Positions 1 to 9,487 are shown, numbered from the stretch's first letter. The stretch: DNA of 64,000 nucleotides from Hyphomonadaceae bacterium TMED5 (GCA_002173095.1 NHBK01000009.1:744001-808000), one strand, 5' to 3'. Numbers and translations are program-made. The notes: generated from the letters alone by a model not told the origin.

Positions 1-859
1 GTAAACTCGAGTAAGCGCGCAACCAGTTCCTGCATATCGATGGCGACTGCGCGGATACGTTCCAGCGCCAGATGTTGCTTGTCCGGATTTGTCTCGGCGT
101 TGAGGCCAATGTCTGCAAACATTTTCACCTGTCGGGCGGGCGAATTCAGATCATGAGAAACAATCCCGGCAAACTGTTTGAGGGCGAGGTTGGATTGTTC
201 AAGCTTGGTCGCTTGTTGTCCCAGTGCCTGGTTTAAGGCGAGTAGCTGTCCATTATACTTCCGAATTCGGCGGGCGGCCCGTTCCTGATGGATGAGATAA
301 ATGGGTATGAATGCAATAACGATCAGACTGAACAGAACCAGAAGACCGAGCCGGCGGACATAGGCCGATTTTGCCAAAAGTGTGCGTGTAAGCGAGGTTT
401 CGAAACGTGTAAGTTCTGCGAGTGCAGGTGTGTCGTCATATCTGACGACATTGTCGATTTCACGAGCGCTGGACCCTTCGGCAATCATATTTCGAATTGT
501 TTCGGTTCGTGACTGATAGGCCGAGATCATTTGCCGTGTCAGGGGCAGGCGCTCTTCCATACCCAGCTCTTCGGCAATGTCTTCGACCTGTAGCGCCAGA
601 TTGCGTGCTGTGACCGCATTTTCGTGAGCATTTTCGATGTATTGAGGCTCATCGGGTCGAAGAATGGCGTTTTTGAGGTTATGAATCATCCCCCATAGCC
701 AATTTCGATTTCAAGCTGAGACACGCCATGGGACAGGTTCTCCTGCGCATCTGCCAGATCGGACAGAATGGTCTCACGAACCCAGCTTGTTATCGTAAAT
801 CCCATTAAAAACAGGGCTATAACGATAGGCGGTAGCAGTTGAAGCGTGCGGTCGGTCAT
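1..859 (-). pseudogene. Membrane sensor histidine kinase, truncated by the window edge and frameshifted
   Basis: Reading the minus strand from the ATG at 859 gives a short cytoplasmic start, one membrane segment and the beginning of a periplasmic sensor region. After about 57 codons the frame hits TGA just past a run of five C (plus strand 690-694). With one more base in that run the protein continues as GYGG-MIHNLKN, a periplasmic region, a second membrane segment, a coiled linker and a HisKA H-box (FAGIVSHDLNSP, His in SHDL). It then leaves the window before the ATPase domain. The continuous homology on both sides argues for a single-base deletion or a sequencing error, not two genes. The TGA does overlap an ATG (ATGA), so translational restart is possible. 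The gene is divergent from the response regulator at 1069, its likely partner. Confidence 0.72.
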
Positions 860-1068
860 AATCTTACTGATCTATCTTTCCCGCAGTTCGTGTTATCTAC
901 TTTGGTTATAATAAAAATTCCTAGAAAGAATTTTGCGACATTAGGTAGAAATTTGAAAGAAATTTAATACAATAGGTGTTGCTACAAGTCTATCTCAGTG
1001 ACCTTTTGCGCCGGAACTTGCGCCAATGCATGCGGATCACTTCACGGCGCCTAACCAACGGAGCAGAT

Positions 1069-1473
1069 ATGTCGATCCAACAAATCATGGTCGTCGAAGA
1101 CAATGAGAACGACCGCTTTTTTCTACAAACTGCATTCGAAAAAGAAGACATACAGGCCAATATTATATTCGCGGTGTCAGCTGAAGACGCCATAGAAAAG
1201 TTCGACGAAATTTCGCGTCCTCTTGCCATCATTACGGATTTGAACATGCCCGGAGCGGGTGGGTTCGGCTTACTGGAACATTTACGTTCAGATGCGGCGC
1301 TCAAACATGTCCCGACGATTGTGTTCTCGGGCTCAGCCAACCCGGATGATATCAATAGCTCGTATGAGCATGAGGCGAATGCCTATGTCATGAAGCCCGA
1401 CAGCGTTGAGGGCTATAAGGGCTTTGTGTCTTCGTTCAGCTCTTTCTGGGTTGAACAGAACCGCGTGGCTTAA
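1069..1473 (+). CDS. Single-domain response regulator (Rcp1-like)
   Basis: This is a 134-residue receiver domain with no output domain. It has the acidic pair (VVEDNEND), the phosphoacceptor Asp in ITDLNMP, the Ser of VFSGS and the conserved Lys-Pro in VMKPD. Stand-alone receivers of this kind usually take phosphate from phytochrome-like or PAS/GAF kinases. The start is set at 1069 because a GGAG motif sits just upstream at 1060-1063; the frame is open further upstream but shows no homology there. It is transcribed away from the broken kinase at 1-859, and a hairpin at 1504-1522 follows. Confidence 0.85.
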   Translation: MSIQQIMVVEDNENDRFFLQTAFEKEDIQANIIFAVSAEDAIEKFDEISRPLAIITDLNMPGAGGFGLLEHLRSDAALKHVPTIVFSGSANPDDINSSYEHEANAYVMKPDSVEGYKGFVSSFSSFWVEQNRVA

Positions 1474-1503
1474 ATCTGCCAAAAAGGGCGACGCCGAATG
1501 GCG

Positions 1504-1522
1504 CCGCCAGTTTGGCGGTTTT
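1504..1522 (+). terminator. Putative terminator after the response regulator
   Basis: A 6-bp stem (CCGCCA/TGGCGG) with a 3-base loop is followed by TTTT. It lies between two convergent genes. The stem is short and the U tract brief, so the call is moderate. Confidence 0.5.
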
Positions 1523-1536
1523 GATTGCGATTCCTT

Positions 1537-1998
1537 CTAAAGGCCCAGTTCGCTGAGTCCGGGGTGATTGTCCGGGCGACGTCCCTGCGGCCAGTGGAAC
1601 AGGCGCTCATGCTCTGAAATCGGCAGGTCATTTATACTGGCATGACGTTCCTTCATCAGGCCCGTATCGTCGAACACCCAGTTCTCATTACCATAGGATC
1701 TGAACCATTGTCCGGCGTCAGATCGCCATTCATAAGCGTAGCGAACAGCAATGCGATTGGACTGGAAGGCAAATAGTTCTTTGATCAGCCGATATTCGGT
1801 TTCGGCCTGCCATTTCGTTGTGAGGAAGCTGATGATTTCAGCGCGACCTCTGATGAATTGGTCCCGGTTTCGCCAGACACTGTCTAGTGTGTAGGCCAGT
1901 GACACTTTTTCCGCGTCGCGGCCATTCCAGCCATCTTCTGCGAGCCGGACTTTCCGGGCGGCGGTTGCCGCTGTGAAAGGCGGGAGTGGTGGTCGCAT
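1537..1998 (-). CDS. DUF1348 family protein (SnoaL/NTF2-like fold)
   Basis: A protein of 153 residues beginning MRPPLPPFT. The sequence is rich in Trp and Tyr ([27 protein letters not shown]) and ends [14 protein letters not shown], which I recognise as the DUF1348 family of small alpha+beta-barrel proteins. The function is unknown; members are often annotated as nuclear transport factor 2 family. The start is placed at 1998 because the codons just before it form a strong Shine-Dalgarno (AAGGAGGT) six bases from the ATG. The upstream in-frame ATG at 2016 lies before that signal and is unlikely to be used. Confidence 0.8.
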   Translation of the reverse strand: MRPPLPPFTAATAARKVRLAEDGWNGRDAEKVSLAYTLDSVWRNRDQFIRGRAEIISFLTTKWQAETEYRLIKELFAFQSNRIAVRYAYEWRSDAGQWFRSYGNENWVFDDTGLMKERHASINDLPISEHERLFHWPQGRRPDNHPGLSELGL

Positions 1999-2091
1999 CT
2001 GCGATACCTCCTTCATTGTTCGAGCTTCAGGATTAGGGGATCAAACGCCTGTCACGCGCTCAAATCCGGAGGTATCGCTCCCACCAATATC

Positions 2092-2640
2092 CTAGATGGA
2101 AAGTTCTTCGACGACTGGGAAATCAACTTCAGTCAGAAGAACGTTATTGGCGTAGTTCGTGAAAACATTCAGTGCGACAAGGCCGATGATTTCGATGATA
2201 GCGGCGTCGCTATATCCGGCTGCGCGGATTTCTTCGAAATCGTCCTGGCTGACATTGCCCTTGGTTTTGGAGATCGCGAGAGCGAAACGAATGGCCGCGT
2301 CAGCTTTCGCGTCAGACGAATGACCATTGCGGTTGGACAGGATCTCAGAATCCGTGAGTTTGACGAGGTTCTGACCAATATAGGTGTGTGCGGCGAGGCA
2401 GTACTCACAGCCATTGAACTCAGAGATCGCCAGAGCAATACGCTCACGGGTTGCGGCTGTCAGCGAGCTGCGGCCGAGTGCGCCGCCAAGTCCCAGCAGG
2501 CCTTCAAGTGCGACCGGGCTGGTGGCAACCAGACGGTAAAGGTTTGGTACAGAGCCGAGGTTCTTCTCCACGTTTGTCAGAAGCTCCTGAGACTTTTCCG
2601 GTGCTTCAGAAATGGATTGTGGAATTTGAATTCGGGACAT
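2092..2640 (-). CDS. AhpD-like carboxymuconolactone decarboxylase family protein
   Basis: A 182-residue all-helical protein of the CMD/AhpD family. The redox motif CEYCLAAHT is intact: the CxxC cysteines and the downstream His match the peroxidase/thiol-disulfide members rather than the true decarboxylases. The likely role is reduction of peroxides or disulfides; the substrate is not evident. GGAG lies eight bases before the ATG. It is divergent from a LysR regulator, and the 32-bp dyad between them makes it the probable regulated target. Confidence 0.85.
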   Translation of the reverse strand: MSRIQIPQSISEAPEKSQELLTNVEKNLGSVPNLYRLVATSPVALEGLLGLGGALGRSSLTAATRERIALAISEFNGCEYCLAAHTYIGQNLVKLTDSEILSNRNGHSSDAKADAAIRFALAISKTKGNVSQDDFEEIRAAGYSDAAIIEIIGLVALNVFTNYANNVLLTEVDFPVVEELSI

Positions 2641-2723
2641 TTGTATTCTCCATCATATTAGCTGAGCGGTGTGCGTTTCAGCGATGGATTGAAAATGGCC
2701 GTTGCGCTCAGAAAAATAATAAT

Positions 2724-2755
2724 CCAAAAATGGAAATTATAATTTCATTATTTGG
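2724..2755. promoter_or_regulatory. Palindromic operator between the AhpD-like and LysR genes
   Basis: A perfect 14-bp palindrome, GAAATTATAATTTC (2733-2746), sits inside outer arms CCAAA...TTTGG, giving a 32-bp dyad centred at 2739.5. The right arm reaches the weak GGAA ribosome site of the lysR gene, so binding here could repress lysR as well as control the divergent gene. LysR regulators commonly bind such sites (T-N11-A type dyads) in the shared promoter of a divergent pair. The function is inferred. Confidence 0.6.
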
Positions 2756-2764
2756 AACAATGTT

Positions 2765-3658
2765 TTGGATGATCTGAAGCCCCTACGCGTCTTCGTCGCT
2801 ATTGCAGAAGCTGGAAGCCTGGTGGGGGCCGGTCGCGCGCTGCAGCTTAGTCCGCCAACGGTGACGCGCATTCTCAGCGATCTGGAGACAGATCTCGGTG
2901 TGGCGCTTTTTCATCGGACAACCCGCGCCGTGCGGCTGACGGATACGGGGCAGAGCTTTCTCGTAGATGCACAGCGTCTGATTGCTGATTTTGAACGGGC
3001 GGTCGAAAATGCCCGGGGCGCGCGCGAAACGCCAAAAGGGGTTTTGCGTGTCACGTCATCAGTGCTGTTTGGTGAGCATTATATTCTGCCCGTCATTCAG
3101 CAATTCATGTCGGCCTATCCGGATGTACGCGTCGAGGCGACATTTGTGGACCGGATGGTGAATTTGGTGGAGGAAGGGTTTGATGTCGCGATCCGGATTG
3201 GAGAGCTGTCAGACTCCAATCTTCTGGCGAGGCGCGTCGGTGCTGTGCGAAGGGTTGTGTGCTCTTGTGAGACGTATCTGGGTAAGAATGGTATTCCTCA
3301 GCATCCATCTGAGCTGAAAGGCCATCGCATTATCTCAGCGCGCGCTGTGACACCTGTTGATGAATGGAAGTTCCGGGACGGCATTAGGGTGAAGCTTAAG
3401 CCTCATCTCAACGTCAATCATGCGTCTACGGCCATACGGGCCGCACAGTCCGACTGCGGACTGACGCGCGTTCTGTCCTATCAGATCGGGCCAGAGCTTT
3501 TTGACGGGAAGCTGAAAACGGTACTGGAAGATTATGAGCCAGATGAGCTGCCGATCAATATTGTGCACGCTGAAGGGCGTTCGGCATCGGCAAAAATTCG
3601 GAGCTTCACCGAAATGGCAGCTGAGCGGTTAAGGAAGAATCCCTTCCTCAACCGCTAA
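2765..3658 (+). CDS. LysR family transcriptional regulator
   Basis: A 297-residue LysR-type regulator. The N-terminal winged helix-turn-helix is clear (AEAGSLVGAGRALQLSPPTV, then LETDLGVALFHRTTR), followed by an effector-binding domain with the usual GEHYILP and FDVAIRIG segments. The start is a TTG; no ATG lies in frame nearby and the LysR homology begins at residue 3. It is divergent from the AhpD-like gene, and the shared dyad suggests autoregulation plus control of that neighbour, perhaps in response to an oxidant or electrophile. The gene ends 8 bp from the convergent mutB. Confidence 0.88.
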   Translation: MDDLKPLRVFVAIAEAGSLVGAGRALQLSPPTVTRILSDLETDLGVALFHRTTRAVRLTDTGQSFLVDAQRLIADFERAVENARGARETPKGVLRVTSSVLFGEHYILPVIQQFMSAYPDVRVEATFVDRMVNLVEEGFDVAIRIGELSDSNLLARRVGAVRRVVCSCETYLGKNGIPQHPSELKGHRIISARAVTPVDEWKFRDGIRVKLKPHLNVNHASTAIRAAQSDCGLTRVLSYQIGPELFDGKLKTVLEDYEPDELPINIVHAEGRSASAKIRSFTEMAAERLRKNPFLNR

Positions 3659-3666
3659 GTCTGGAT

Positions 3667-5835
3667 TTATTCCGCCGCTGCGGCGTGGCCGAGTTTCGGT
3701 CCGAGCTTTTTGAGGAGCTCCATCGCTGAATCCGCGATCACCGTGCCCGGTGCGAAAATGGCTTCGGCGCCCGCTTCATAAAGGGCGTCATAATCCTGTG
3801 GAGGCACAACGCCGCCCACAACGATCATGATTTCAGGTGCGCCAAGGTCAGCCAGAGCCTTTTTTAGCTCAGGCACGAGGGTGAGGTGACCGGCCGCCAG
3901 TGAGGACGCCGCGACAATGTGGACGTCGTTTTCAACGGCTTGTTTCGCAGCTTCTTCAGGGGTTTGGAACAGCGGACCGATATCCACATCCCAGCCAAGG
4001 TCTGCCATGCCGGACGCCACAACTTTTTGGCCGCGGTCATGCCCGTCCTGTCCCATCTTCGCGATGAGAATGCGTGGACGACGGCCTTCAGCGACTTCAA
4101 AGTCGTCAGCCATTTTGCGGGCGGTTTCAACCGTGTCGGATTTTGCGCTCATACCGGAAGCATAAACCCCCTGAATGGATTTGATAACGGCCTGGTGACG
4201 GCCAACCACTTTCTCGACGGCTTCTGAAATCTCGCCAACAGTCGCTTTCACGCGGGCTGCCTTGATGGCGAGGTCCAGAAGATTGCCTTCGCCGCTTTCT
4301 GTTGCACGGGTGATGGCATGCAGCGTTGCTTCCACTTCCGTCTGATTTCGCTCTGAACGCAGGCGCGTTAGCTTGTCGATCTGCATGCGGCGCACGTTTG
4401 CATTGTCGACTTTGAGGACTGGCACATCTTCCGGCTCATCGAGGCGGAATTTGTTGACGCCAACTACGGTCTGTACGCCGCTATCAATGCGAGCTTGTGT
4501 CTTGGCCGCTGCTTCTTCAATGCGAAGCTTAGGCAGGCCTTCCTCAATGGCTTTCGCCATGCCGCCCATTTCCTCAACCTCAGCGATGTGCGTCATAGCG
4601 CGGTTCGCAAGGTCATGAGTGAGGCGCTCGACATAGTATGAGCCGCCCCATGGGTCGATCAGGTTTGCCGCGCCAGCTTCCTGCTGCAGGAAGAGCTGAG
4701 TGTTACGCGCGATACGGGCTGAGAAGTCGGTTGGCAGAGCCAGCGCTTCGTCAAATGCGTTGGTGTGCAGAGACTGGGTCTGACCGCCAGCGGCGGCCAT
4801 TGCTTCAAGGCAGGTGCGTACGACATTGTTGTAAACGTCCTGCGCGGTGAGGGACCAGCCAGAGGTTTGCGAGTGGGTGCGCAGGGAAATCGACTTGTCA
4901 TTCTTCGGGCTGAATTCCTTGGACACAAGGTTGGCCCAGAGAAGACGCGCAGCACGCATTTTTGCGACTTCCATGAAGGTGTTCATACCAATCGCCCAGA
5001 AGAAGGACAGACGCGGCGCGAACGCATCCACATCAAGACCAGCAGCAACACCTGCGCGGATATACTCAATACCGTCAGCGATGGTGTAAGCCAGCTCCAG
5101 GTCGGCTGACGCACCTGCTTCCTGCATGTGATAGCCGGAAATCGAGATGGAGTTGTATTTCGGCATATTCTCAGAGGTGTAGCCGAAAATGTCAGAGATG
5201 ATCCGCATGCTCGGGCGCGGCGGATAGATATAGGTGTTGCGCACCATGAACTCTTTCAGAATGTCATTCTGAATGGTGCCGGACAGTTTGGACTGGTCCA
5301 CACCCTGTTCTTCAGCGGCAACGATATAAAGCGCCAGAACCGGAAGCACCGCGCCGTTCATTGTCATGGAGACAGACATCTGGTCGAGCGGAATGCCGGC
5401 AAACAGCGTGCGCATATCGTAGATTGAGTCGATTGCCACGCCGGCCATGCCGACATCGCCCATTACGCGCGGATGATCTGAGTCATAGCCGCGGTGGGTT
5501 GCCAGGTCGAATGCGACCGAGAGGCCTTTCTGACCGGCCGCAAGGTTGCGGCGATAGAAAGCGTTTGAATCCTCAGCCGTGGAGAAGCCCGCATACTGAC
5601 GGATCGTCCATGGGCGCTGCGGATACATGGTCGGGTAGGGACCGCGCGCAAACGGAGCAAGGCCCGGATAATCATCAAGGAAGTCGAGGCCAGCTGTGTC
5701 AGCTGCGGTATAAACCGGCTTCACGCCAACTTCTTCTGGCGTCTGCCAGATATCTTCTTCAGTGAAAGAGGGGCTCGTGACGGCCTTTGCAGACGCAGAA
5801 CCGAGATCGATTTTTGTGAAATCTGGATAAGTCAT
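3667..5835 (-). CDS. mutB: Methylmalonyl-CoA mutase large (catalytic) subunit
   Basis: This 722-residue protein catalyses the adenosylcobalamin-dependent interconversion of methylmalonyl-CoA and succinyl-CoA, the last step of propionyl-CoA breakdown. The N-terminal TIM barrel carries [20 protein letters not shown] and [12 protein letters not shown]; the C-terminal cobalamin domain has the base-off motif [11 protein letters not shown], whose His ligates cobalt, followed by a flavodoxin-like region ([10 protein letters not shown]). AGGAG precedes the start. It lies 9 bp downstream of the small subunit and is almost certainly co-transcribed with it. No MeaB/ArgK chaperone or epimerase is present in the window. 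Confidence 0.97.
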   Translation of the reverse strand: MTYPDFTKIDLGSASAKAVTSPSFTEEDIWQTPEEVGVKPVYTAADTAGLDFLDDYPGLAPFARGPYPTMYPQRPWTIRQYAGFSTAEDSNAFYRRNLAAGQKGLSVAFDLATHRGYDSDHPRVMGDVGMAGVAIDSIYDMRTLFAGIPLDQMSVSMTMNGAVLPVLALYIVAAEEQGVDQSKLSGTIQNDILKEFMVRNTYIYPPRPSMRIISDIFGYTSENMPKYNSISISGYHMQEAGASADLELAYTIADGIEYIRAGVAAGLDVDAFAPRLSFFWAIGMNTFMEVAKMRAARLLWANLVSKEFSPKNDKSISLRTHSQTSGWSLTAQDVYNNVVRTCLEAMAAAGGQTQSLHTNAFDEALALPTDFSARIARNTQLFLQQEAGAANLIDPWGGSYYVERLTHDLANRAMTHIAEVEEMGGMAKAIEEGLPKLRIEEAAAKTQARIDSGVQTVVGVNKFRLDEPEDVPVLKVDNANVRRMQIDKLTRLRSERNQTEVEATLHAITRATESGEGNLLDLAIKAARVKATVGEISEAVEKVVGRHQAVIKSIQGVYASGMSAKSDTVETARKMADDFEVAEGRRPRILIAKMGQDGHDRGQKVVASGMADLGWDVDIGPLFQTPEEAAKQAVENDVHIVAASSLAAGHLTLVPELKKALADLGAPEIMIVVGGVVPPQDYDALYEAGAEAIFAPGTVIADSAMELLKKLGPKLGHAAAAE

Positions 5836-5844
5836 CGGTTTCTC

Positions 5845-7872
5845 CTATGCGTCTGTGCCAAGGCCGAGTTCGGCATGGGCAATTTCGAGTTTATCGAGCA
5901 CGTTCACGCCGACAAAGATGAAGTCATCAATGCCGCCAGCGCGATAACCCTCTTCGGCATCACCCGGCTTACCTGCCAGATAAATGCGGGCATCTTCACG
6001 AATGCCGCGAATAGCGCTGGCGGCGTCGCCAGCCAGCTCTGCGTATTGGCCGTCGGTTCCGCAAATGCAGACCAGAAGAGCGCCGCTCTCTTTAAAGTCA
6101 GCAGCCATGGCATCCAGGCTGTCATATGGCGCGGAAGATGGAGCCGCTGCGACGCCGCCTGCTGCGAAGAAGTTCGCTGCGAAGCTGGCGCGTGCATTGT
6201 GTTCAGCGATTGAGCCGAGGCAGGCGAGGAAGATTTCCGGACGCTTGCCTGTCTTTTCCATTTGCGCATCTGCAAAGTCACGGAGGTGTTCAAATGGTTC
6301 AGCAAGTCGGATCGGGAAGAGCGGATCACACTGCGCGTGGTCTTCAGCTTCATGGGCCAGAAGCGCCGTCAGGCTTGCGCCTGCTGCTGCGGACTTCACC
6401 AGGTCGGAAAAGGCGCGGGAGTCCGTGGTTGGGCCGGTCATCACCGTGGTGATTTTCGGCAGATCGTCCGGGTTGACCACTGGCGGGACTTCTTCGTCCA
6501 GAAGCGCAAATTCGCTAATGCCGGTGAGGGGCTGTTTGCGACGTGCAATGTCGGTCATCAGGGCGTTGCGCGTATCGGCAAGCCCAGCACGGAAGGTGCC
6601 GCTTTCAAGCGTTTTCAGAATGCCGCCTTCGCCTTCAATCTGCTGGAAGAGTGTCCATGCAGCCTGTGCAATATCGTCAGCCAGCTTCTCAATCGCCCAT
6701 GTGCCGCCAGCAGGGTCGACGACCTTACCAAGCGAGCTTTCTTCCTGCGCCATGATCTGCGTGTTGCGACCGATACGGCGCGCAAGGCCAGAGGCCAGAC
6801 CGATAGCGTCTGTGAATGGGCGTAGGGTTACAATGTCTGCGCCGCCAACGCCTGCCGCAAAGCAGGATGCGGTGTTACGCAGCATGTTCACCCAAGGATC
6901 GCGCTGGGTCAGCATACGACGGGAGGAGACAGCCTGAAGTGTCATGGCCAGCGGCTCGCCGCCAAAGCTTTCCGTCACGCGGGACCAGAGACGACGCATG
7001 GCGCGCAGCTTTGCGATTTCCAGCGAGTAATCCGGGCCAACTGCGAGGCAGAAGAGAAGCGCATTATTCGCCTCTTCCAGCGACAGGCCTGCATCCATCA
7101 GCGTGCGCAGATAGGTGACGCCGCTTGCCAGCGCAAAGGCCAGTTCCTGAGCTTCAGATCCGCCAGTCTCATGTGCCGGGCGGCCATCTACGCGGATAAA
7201 GGTGGATGAAGCGAAGTCAGACGAAGCTGATTTCACGAACTCTGCGGTTTCAGCGAGCGCCGTATCGCAGGACACAGCCAGAGCGCCAGCGCGCGCGAGT
7301 TCGCCGATCGGGTCGATATTGAAGGCAATTTTCTGAGCGGCTTTGTCTTTGCCGTGCGCATCGCACCAGGCAACCATAAGCGCTGTACCTTCAAGGCCAA
7401 AACCTTCCTGGGCGGAATTGGAAAGTGCAAGCGGAGCAAGGTCCGTCATCACGCCATCCAGAAGGGTGGTGAGGTCGGCAACGGATTGCACAGCGGCACC
7501 ATTCTGGCCGCTGGCATCAATACGCAATTCAATCGAGCTGACGCCGCGCTCCAGATCTTTCATCAGATCATCATGGGCTGCTTTCAGGTCCGGGTGAGCG
7601 ACAACCTGACGGATATCCCATGGCAGATATGGGTCTTTGCGCGTGACAGGGCCGCGTACAAATGGGGTGTCGCCCGGAAGGCCGTTCGGGTCTTCTGCAG
7701 AGGCCCAATCGCTTTCACGGTAGAGCGGTTTAACAGTGATGCCATCACGGGTTTTGCGCTGAAGTGCTTCCGGCCCTTTTCCTTTGAGAGCCTTTTCCAC
7801 GAGCGCCCGCCATTGGGCTTCCTCGGCCTGCGGAAATGCGGCGCTGAAACTGCTCAAAGTGTCATCAGCCAT
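5845..7872 (-). CDS. mutA: Methylmalonyl-CoA mutase small subunit
   Basis: A 675-residue subunit paralogous to MutB that pairs with it as a heterodimer. The barrel region is recognisable (RGPVTRKDPYLPWDIRQV, NTQIMAQEESSLGKVVDPAGG). The C-terminal cobalamin-type domain is degenerate: where MutB has DGHDRG this chain reads AEHNARA, so it does not bind B12, as usual for small subunits. The start is taken at 7872 (MADDTLSSF), preceded by GAGAGGGA; the frame extends upstream to 7947 without homology. It is the first gene of the mutA-mutB operon. Confidence 0.93.
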   Translation of the reverse strand: MADDTLSSFSAAFPQAEEAQWRALVEKALKGKGPEALQRKTRDGITVKPLYRESDWASAEDPNGLPGDTPFVRGPVTRKDPYLPWDIRQVVAHPDLKAAHDDLMKDLERGVSSIELRIDASGQNGAAVQSVADLTTLLDGVMTDLAPLALSNSAQEGFGLEGTALMVAWCDAHGKDKAAQKIAFNIDPIGELARAGALAVSCDTALAETAEFVKSASSDFASSTFIRVDGRPAHETGGSEAQELAFALASGVTYLRTLMDAGLSLEEANNALLFCLAVGPDYSLEIAKLRAMRRLWSRVTESFGGEPLAMTLQAVSSRRMLTQRDPWVNMLRNTASCFAAGVGGADIVTLRPFTDAIGLASGLARRIGRNTQIMAQEESSLGKVVDPAGGTWAIEKLADDIAQAAWTLFQQIEGEGGILKTLESGTFRAGLADTRNALMTDIARRKQPLTGISEFALLDEEVPPVVNPDDLPKITTVMTGPTTDSRAFSDLVKSAAAGASLTALLAHEAEDHAQCDPLFPIRLAEPFEHLRDFADAQMEKTGKRPEIFLACLGSIAEHNARASFAANFFAAGGVAAAPSSAPYDSLDAMAADFKESGALLVCICGTDGQYAELAGDAASAIRGIREDARIYLAGKPGDAEEGYRAGGIDDFIFVGVNVLDKLEIAHAELGLGTDA

Positions 7873-8005
7873 GAATGTCCCTCTCACGCTGCTGTATATG
7901 TTTTTTATGTGTGCAGGAGAAAGAGAGCGGAATGATGCAGGCGTCAAGTGTCAGCACGCCACACTTATACCAATGACGTAGCGGAAATCTGCTTTTAGCT
8001 CGGCT

Positions 8006-8677
8006 TTAACTTGTCGTGCTGGCCGCAATCGCCGGGGTTATTGCAGCAACGATAAGCGCTGTTTGTACCGCATCTATTGATTTCACAGCCGCCTTTGTTG
8101 GCAGGAAGTCTCCTTTTGCCAGACCTTTGATGCGCCGTGAGTTTGCCTTCAGTTCTTCTTTGTCGAAATTCTTTGAAAGTAGTTCTGTTCGCTGTGCGAG
8201 TGCGATAATCGCGCAATCGGCCACTTCAGGCTCGGCGCGATCAAACATGACCGCAGCGAGTCGCTCTTTCATCGCCGTTTCGGCGGTGGAATCGACCTCA
8301 GGAAAATTCGTCCAGCTGAAGATCAGAAATGATTTTTCTTCGGCGCGCAAAATACCCCGATCAACCAGAGTGTGGGCGAGCGTCGCTGCGAGATAGGACT
8401 TACCTGCAAGGAGAGTGACATAGGCTTCACCAGATTTGCCGCTGCCCTTTTTTACGATTTCAGCAAGGCAGTCATCCAGATAGGCATCACCCAACGGAGC
8501 TTCACTAATGATATTGATGCGCTTTGGTTTGTCGGGATGAACATCCAGCCTCTCAGCCAGGAAAAGCTCGGCCAGTGCGCCGCCCGCCAAAGCATACTCA
8601 ACAAAATTGCCCTGCTGAGCGCCTGTATCATCTTTGCGGGACAGGAGCAGTAGGCTTTCAGGAATGTTGAGTGTCAT
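8006..8677 (-). CDS. GPP34 (GOLPH3/Vps74-like) family protein
   Basis: A 223-residue protein with the typical beginning of bacterial GPP34 proteins: SLLLLSRKDDTG, then YALAGGALAELFLAERL. The family is named for a eukaryotic Golgi phosphoinositide-binding protein; bacterial members are of unknown function and may associate with membranes. No signal peptide or membrane segment is visible. It is transcribed alone, with about 200 bp to the divergent small ORF at 8876. The family call is firm; no function is claimed. Confidence 0.82.
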   Translation of the reverse strand: MTLNIPESLLLLSRKDDTGAQQGNFVEYALAGGALAELFLAERLDVHPDKPKRINIISEAPLGDAYLDDCLAEIVKKGSGKSGEAYVTLLAGKSYLAATLAHTLVDRGILRAEEKSFLIFSWTNFPEVDSTAETAMKERLAAVMFDRAEPEVADCAIIALAQRTELLSKNFDKEELKANSRRIKGLAKGDFLPTKAAVKSIDAVQTALIVAAITPAIAASTTS

Positions 8678-8819
8678 GCGGTGCGGTTCCTTATGTTGAA
8701 TTGTGTAGCTTCATTATAAAGCAAAATTATCGAAAAGCAATAAATATCAACCTGAGGCGGAAACGTCCTCGTGTGGGCGCGATGTTTCAACGCAGGTGCA
8801 TATGGGTGCTTGACTGAGA

Positions 8820-8836
8820 TTGAGAATTATTCTCAA
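8820..8836. promoter_or_regulatory. Fur-like iron box
   Basis: The 17-bp perfect inverted repeat TTGAGAATTATTCTCAA contains a 7-1-7 core (TGAGAAT-T-ATTCTCA), which matches the Fur-box pattern TGATAATnATTATCA at all but one position per arm. It lies 40 bp before the small ORF at 8876, a position suited to repression. It also lies about 143 bp upstream of the divergent GPP34 gene, so it could act on either. Confidence 0.6.
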
Positions 8837-8875
8837 CTAAAGTTCTGACGGACTTCGGCTCTGAAAGGATACATC

Positions 8876-9064
8876 ATGGAAAGCGATTGGAATGCCCGCG
8901 GAGATATGGCTCAGACAGAGCGCCTAAGGGAATGGCTTGAAAGCCAGAATTCAGTGCTGAGTTTCTGGATGGACAGACTGGTGGAAGACGGAAATGCCGA
9001 CATGCTGACACGCCTTGAGGGCCATCAACGTGAGCTGGAAGGCTTGCTCGGCCAGCTTAGCTGA
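8876..9064 (+). CDS. Small acidic protein, 62 residues, function unknown
   Basis: A 62-codon ORF with a good ribosome site (GAAAGGA, eight bases before ATG). The peptide is charged and predicted helical (QTERLREWLESQ, then LTRLEGHQRELEGLLGQL), with several aromatic residues in the first half and no cysteines or membrane segment. It matches no family I recognise. A Fur-like box 40 bp upstream suggests expression under iron limitation. The end overlaps the convergent response regulator by 8 bp. It may be non-coding, but the ribosome site and operator favour a real gene. Confidence 0.55.
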   Translation: MESDWNARGDMAQTERLREWLESQNSVLSFWMDRLVEDGNADMLTRLEGHQRELEGLLGQLS

Positions 9065-9476
9065 CATCAATTTTCCCGGAAATTCGGATAAGCGCCTCGG
9101 TAAAGTGAGGCTTTGGCAAATCATCTTTCGAAATGGCGCCGCTGAAGAGATGATACTCCTCTGACGTATCAAAATCGGCTGGGATCATCCCTGAGAAGAG
9201 GATGATTGGGCCTTTGTATATTTCGCTTACAAGCTCTGCGTTCCGGGTCGGCGATCTGTCGTCTGAAAGGCGTCCGTCCAGCAGAAGAAGGTCGAAATCG
9301 CGAGTTTTCAGAATGTCCGCGGCTTCGTCTATGGATTGCACGGTCAACACGTCGAACAGTGCTTTGCCTGATCGGTTTGCATAGAGTGTGACGAGTTTCG
9401 AAAACGCCACATGATCATCAATCAGAAGCACCCGTAATTCAGGTAAGCTATCCTCAGATAAACTTTCTGCCTCCAT
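9057..9476 (-). CDS. Response regulator receiver protein, partner of the upstream kinase
   Basis: A 139-residue protein with a short N-terminal extension and one receiver domain: acidic pair in LLIDDH, phosphoacceptor Asp in LLLLDGRLSDD, Ser in LFSGM, Lys in ISKDD. There is no output domain. It begins 11 bp after the soluble histidine kinase at 9488-11929 and shares its strand, so the two should form a two-component operon. The sequence is divergent from CheY and its downstream target cannot be inferred. Confidence 0.83.
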   Translation of the reverse strand: MEAESLSEDSLPELRVLLIDDHVAFSKLVTLYANRSGKALFDVLTVQSIDEAADILKTRDFDLLLLDGRLSDDRSPTRNAELVSEIYKGPIILFSGMIPADFDTSEEYHLFSGAISKDDLPKPHFTEALIRISGKIDVS

Positions 9477-9487
9477 CTGAGCGTCCC

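Noticed and set aside
1010-1040. General stress (EcfG-type) promoter suggested by GGAAC before the response regulator
   Set aside because: No CGTT element follows at 16-17 bases.
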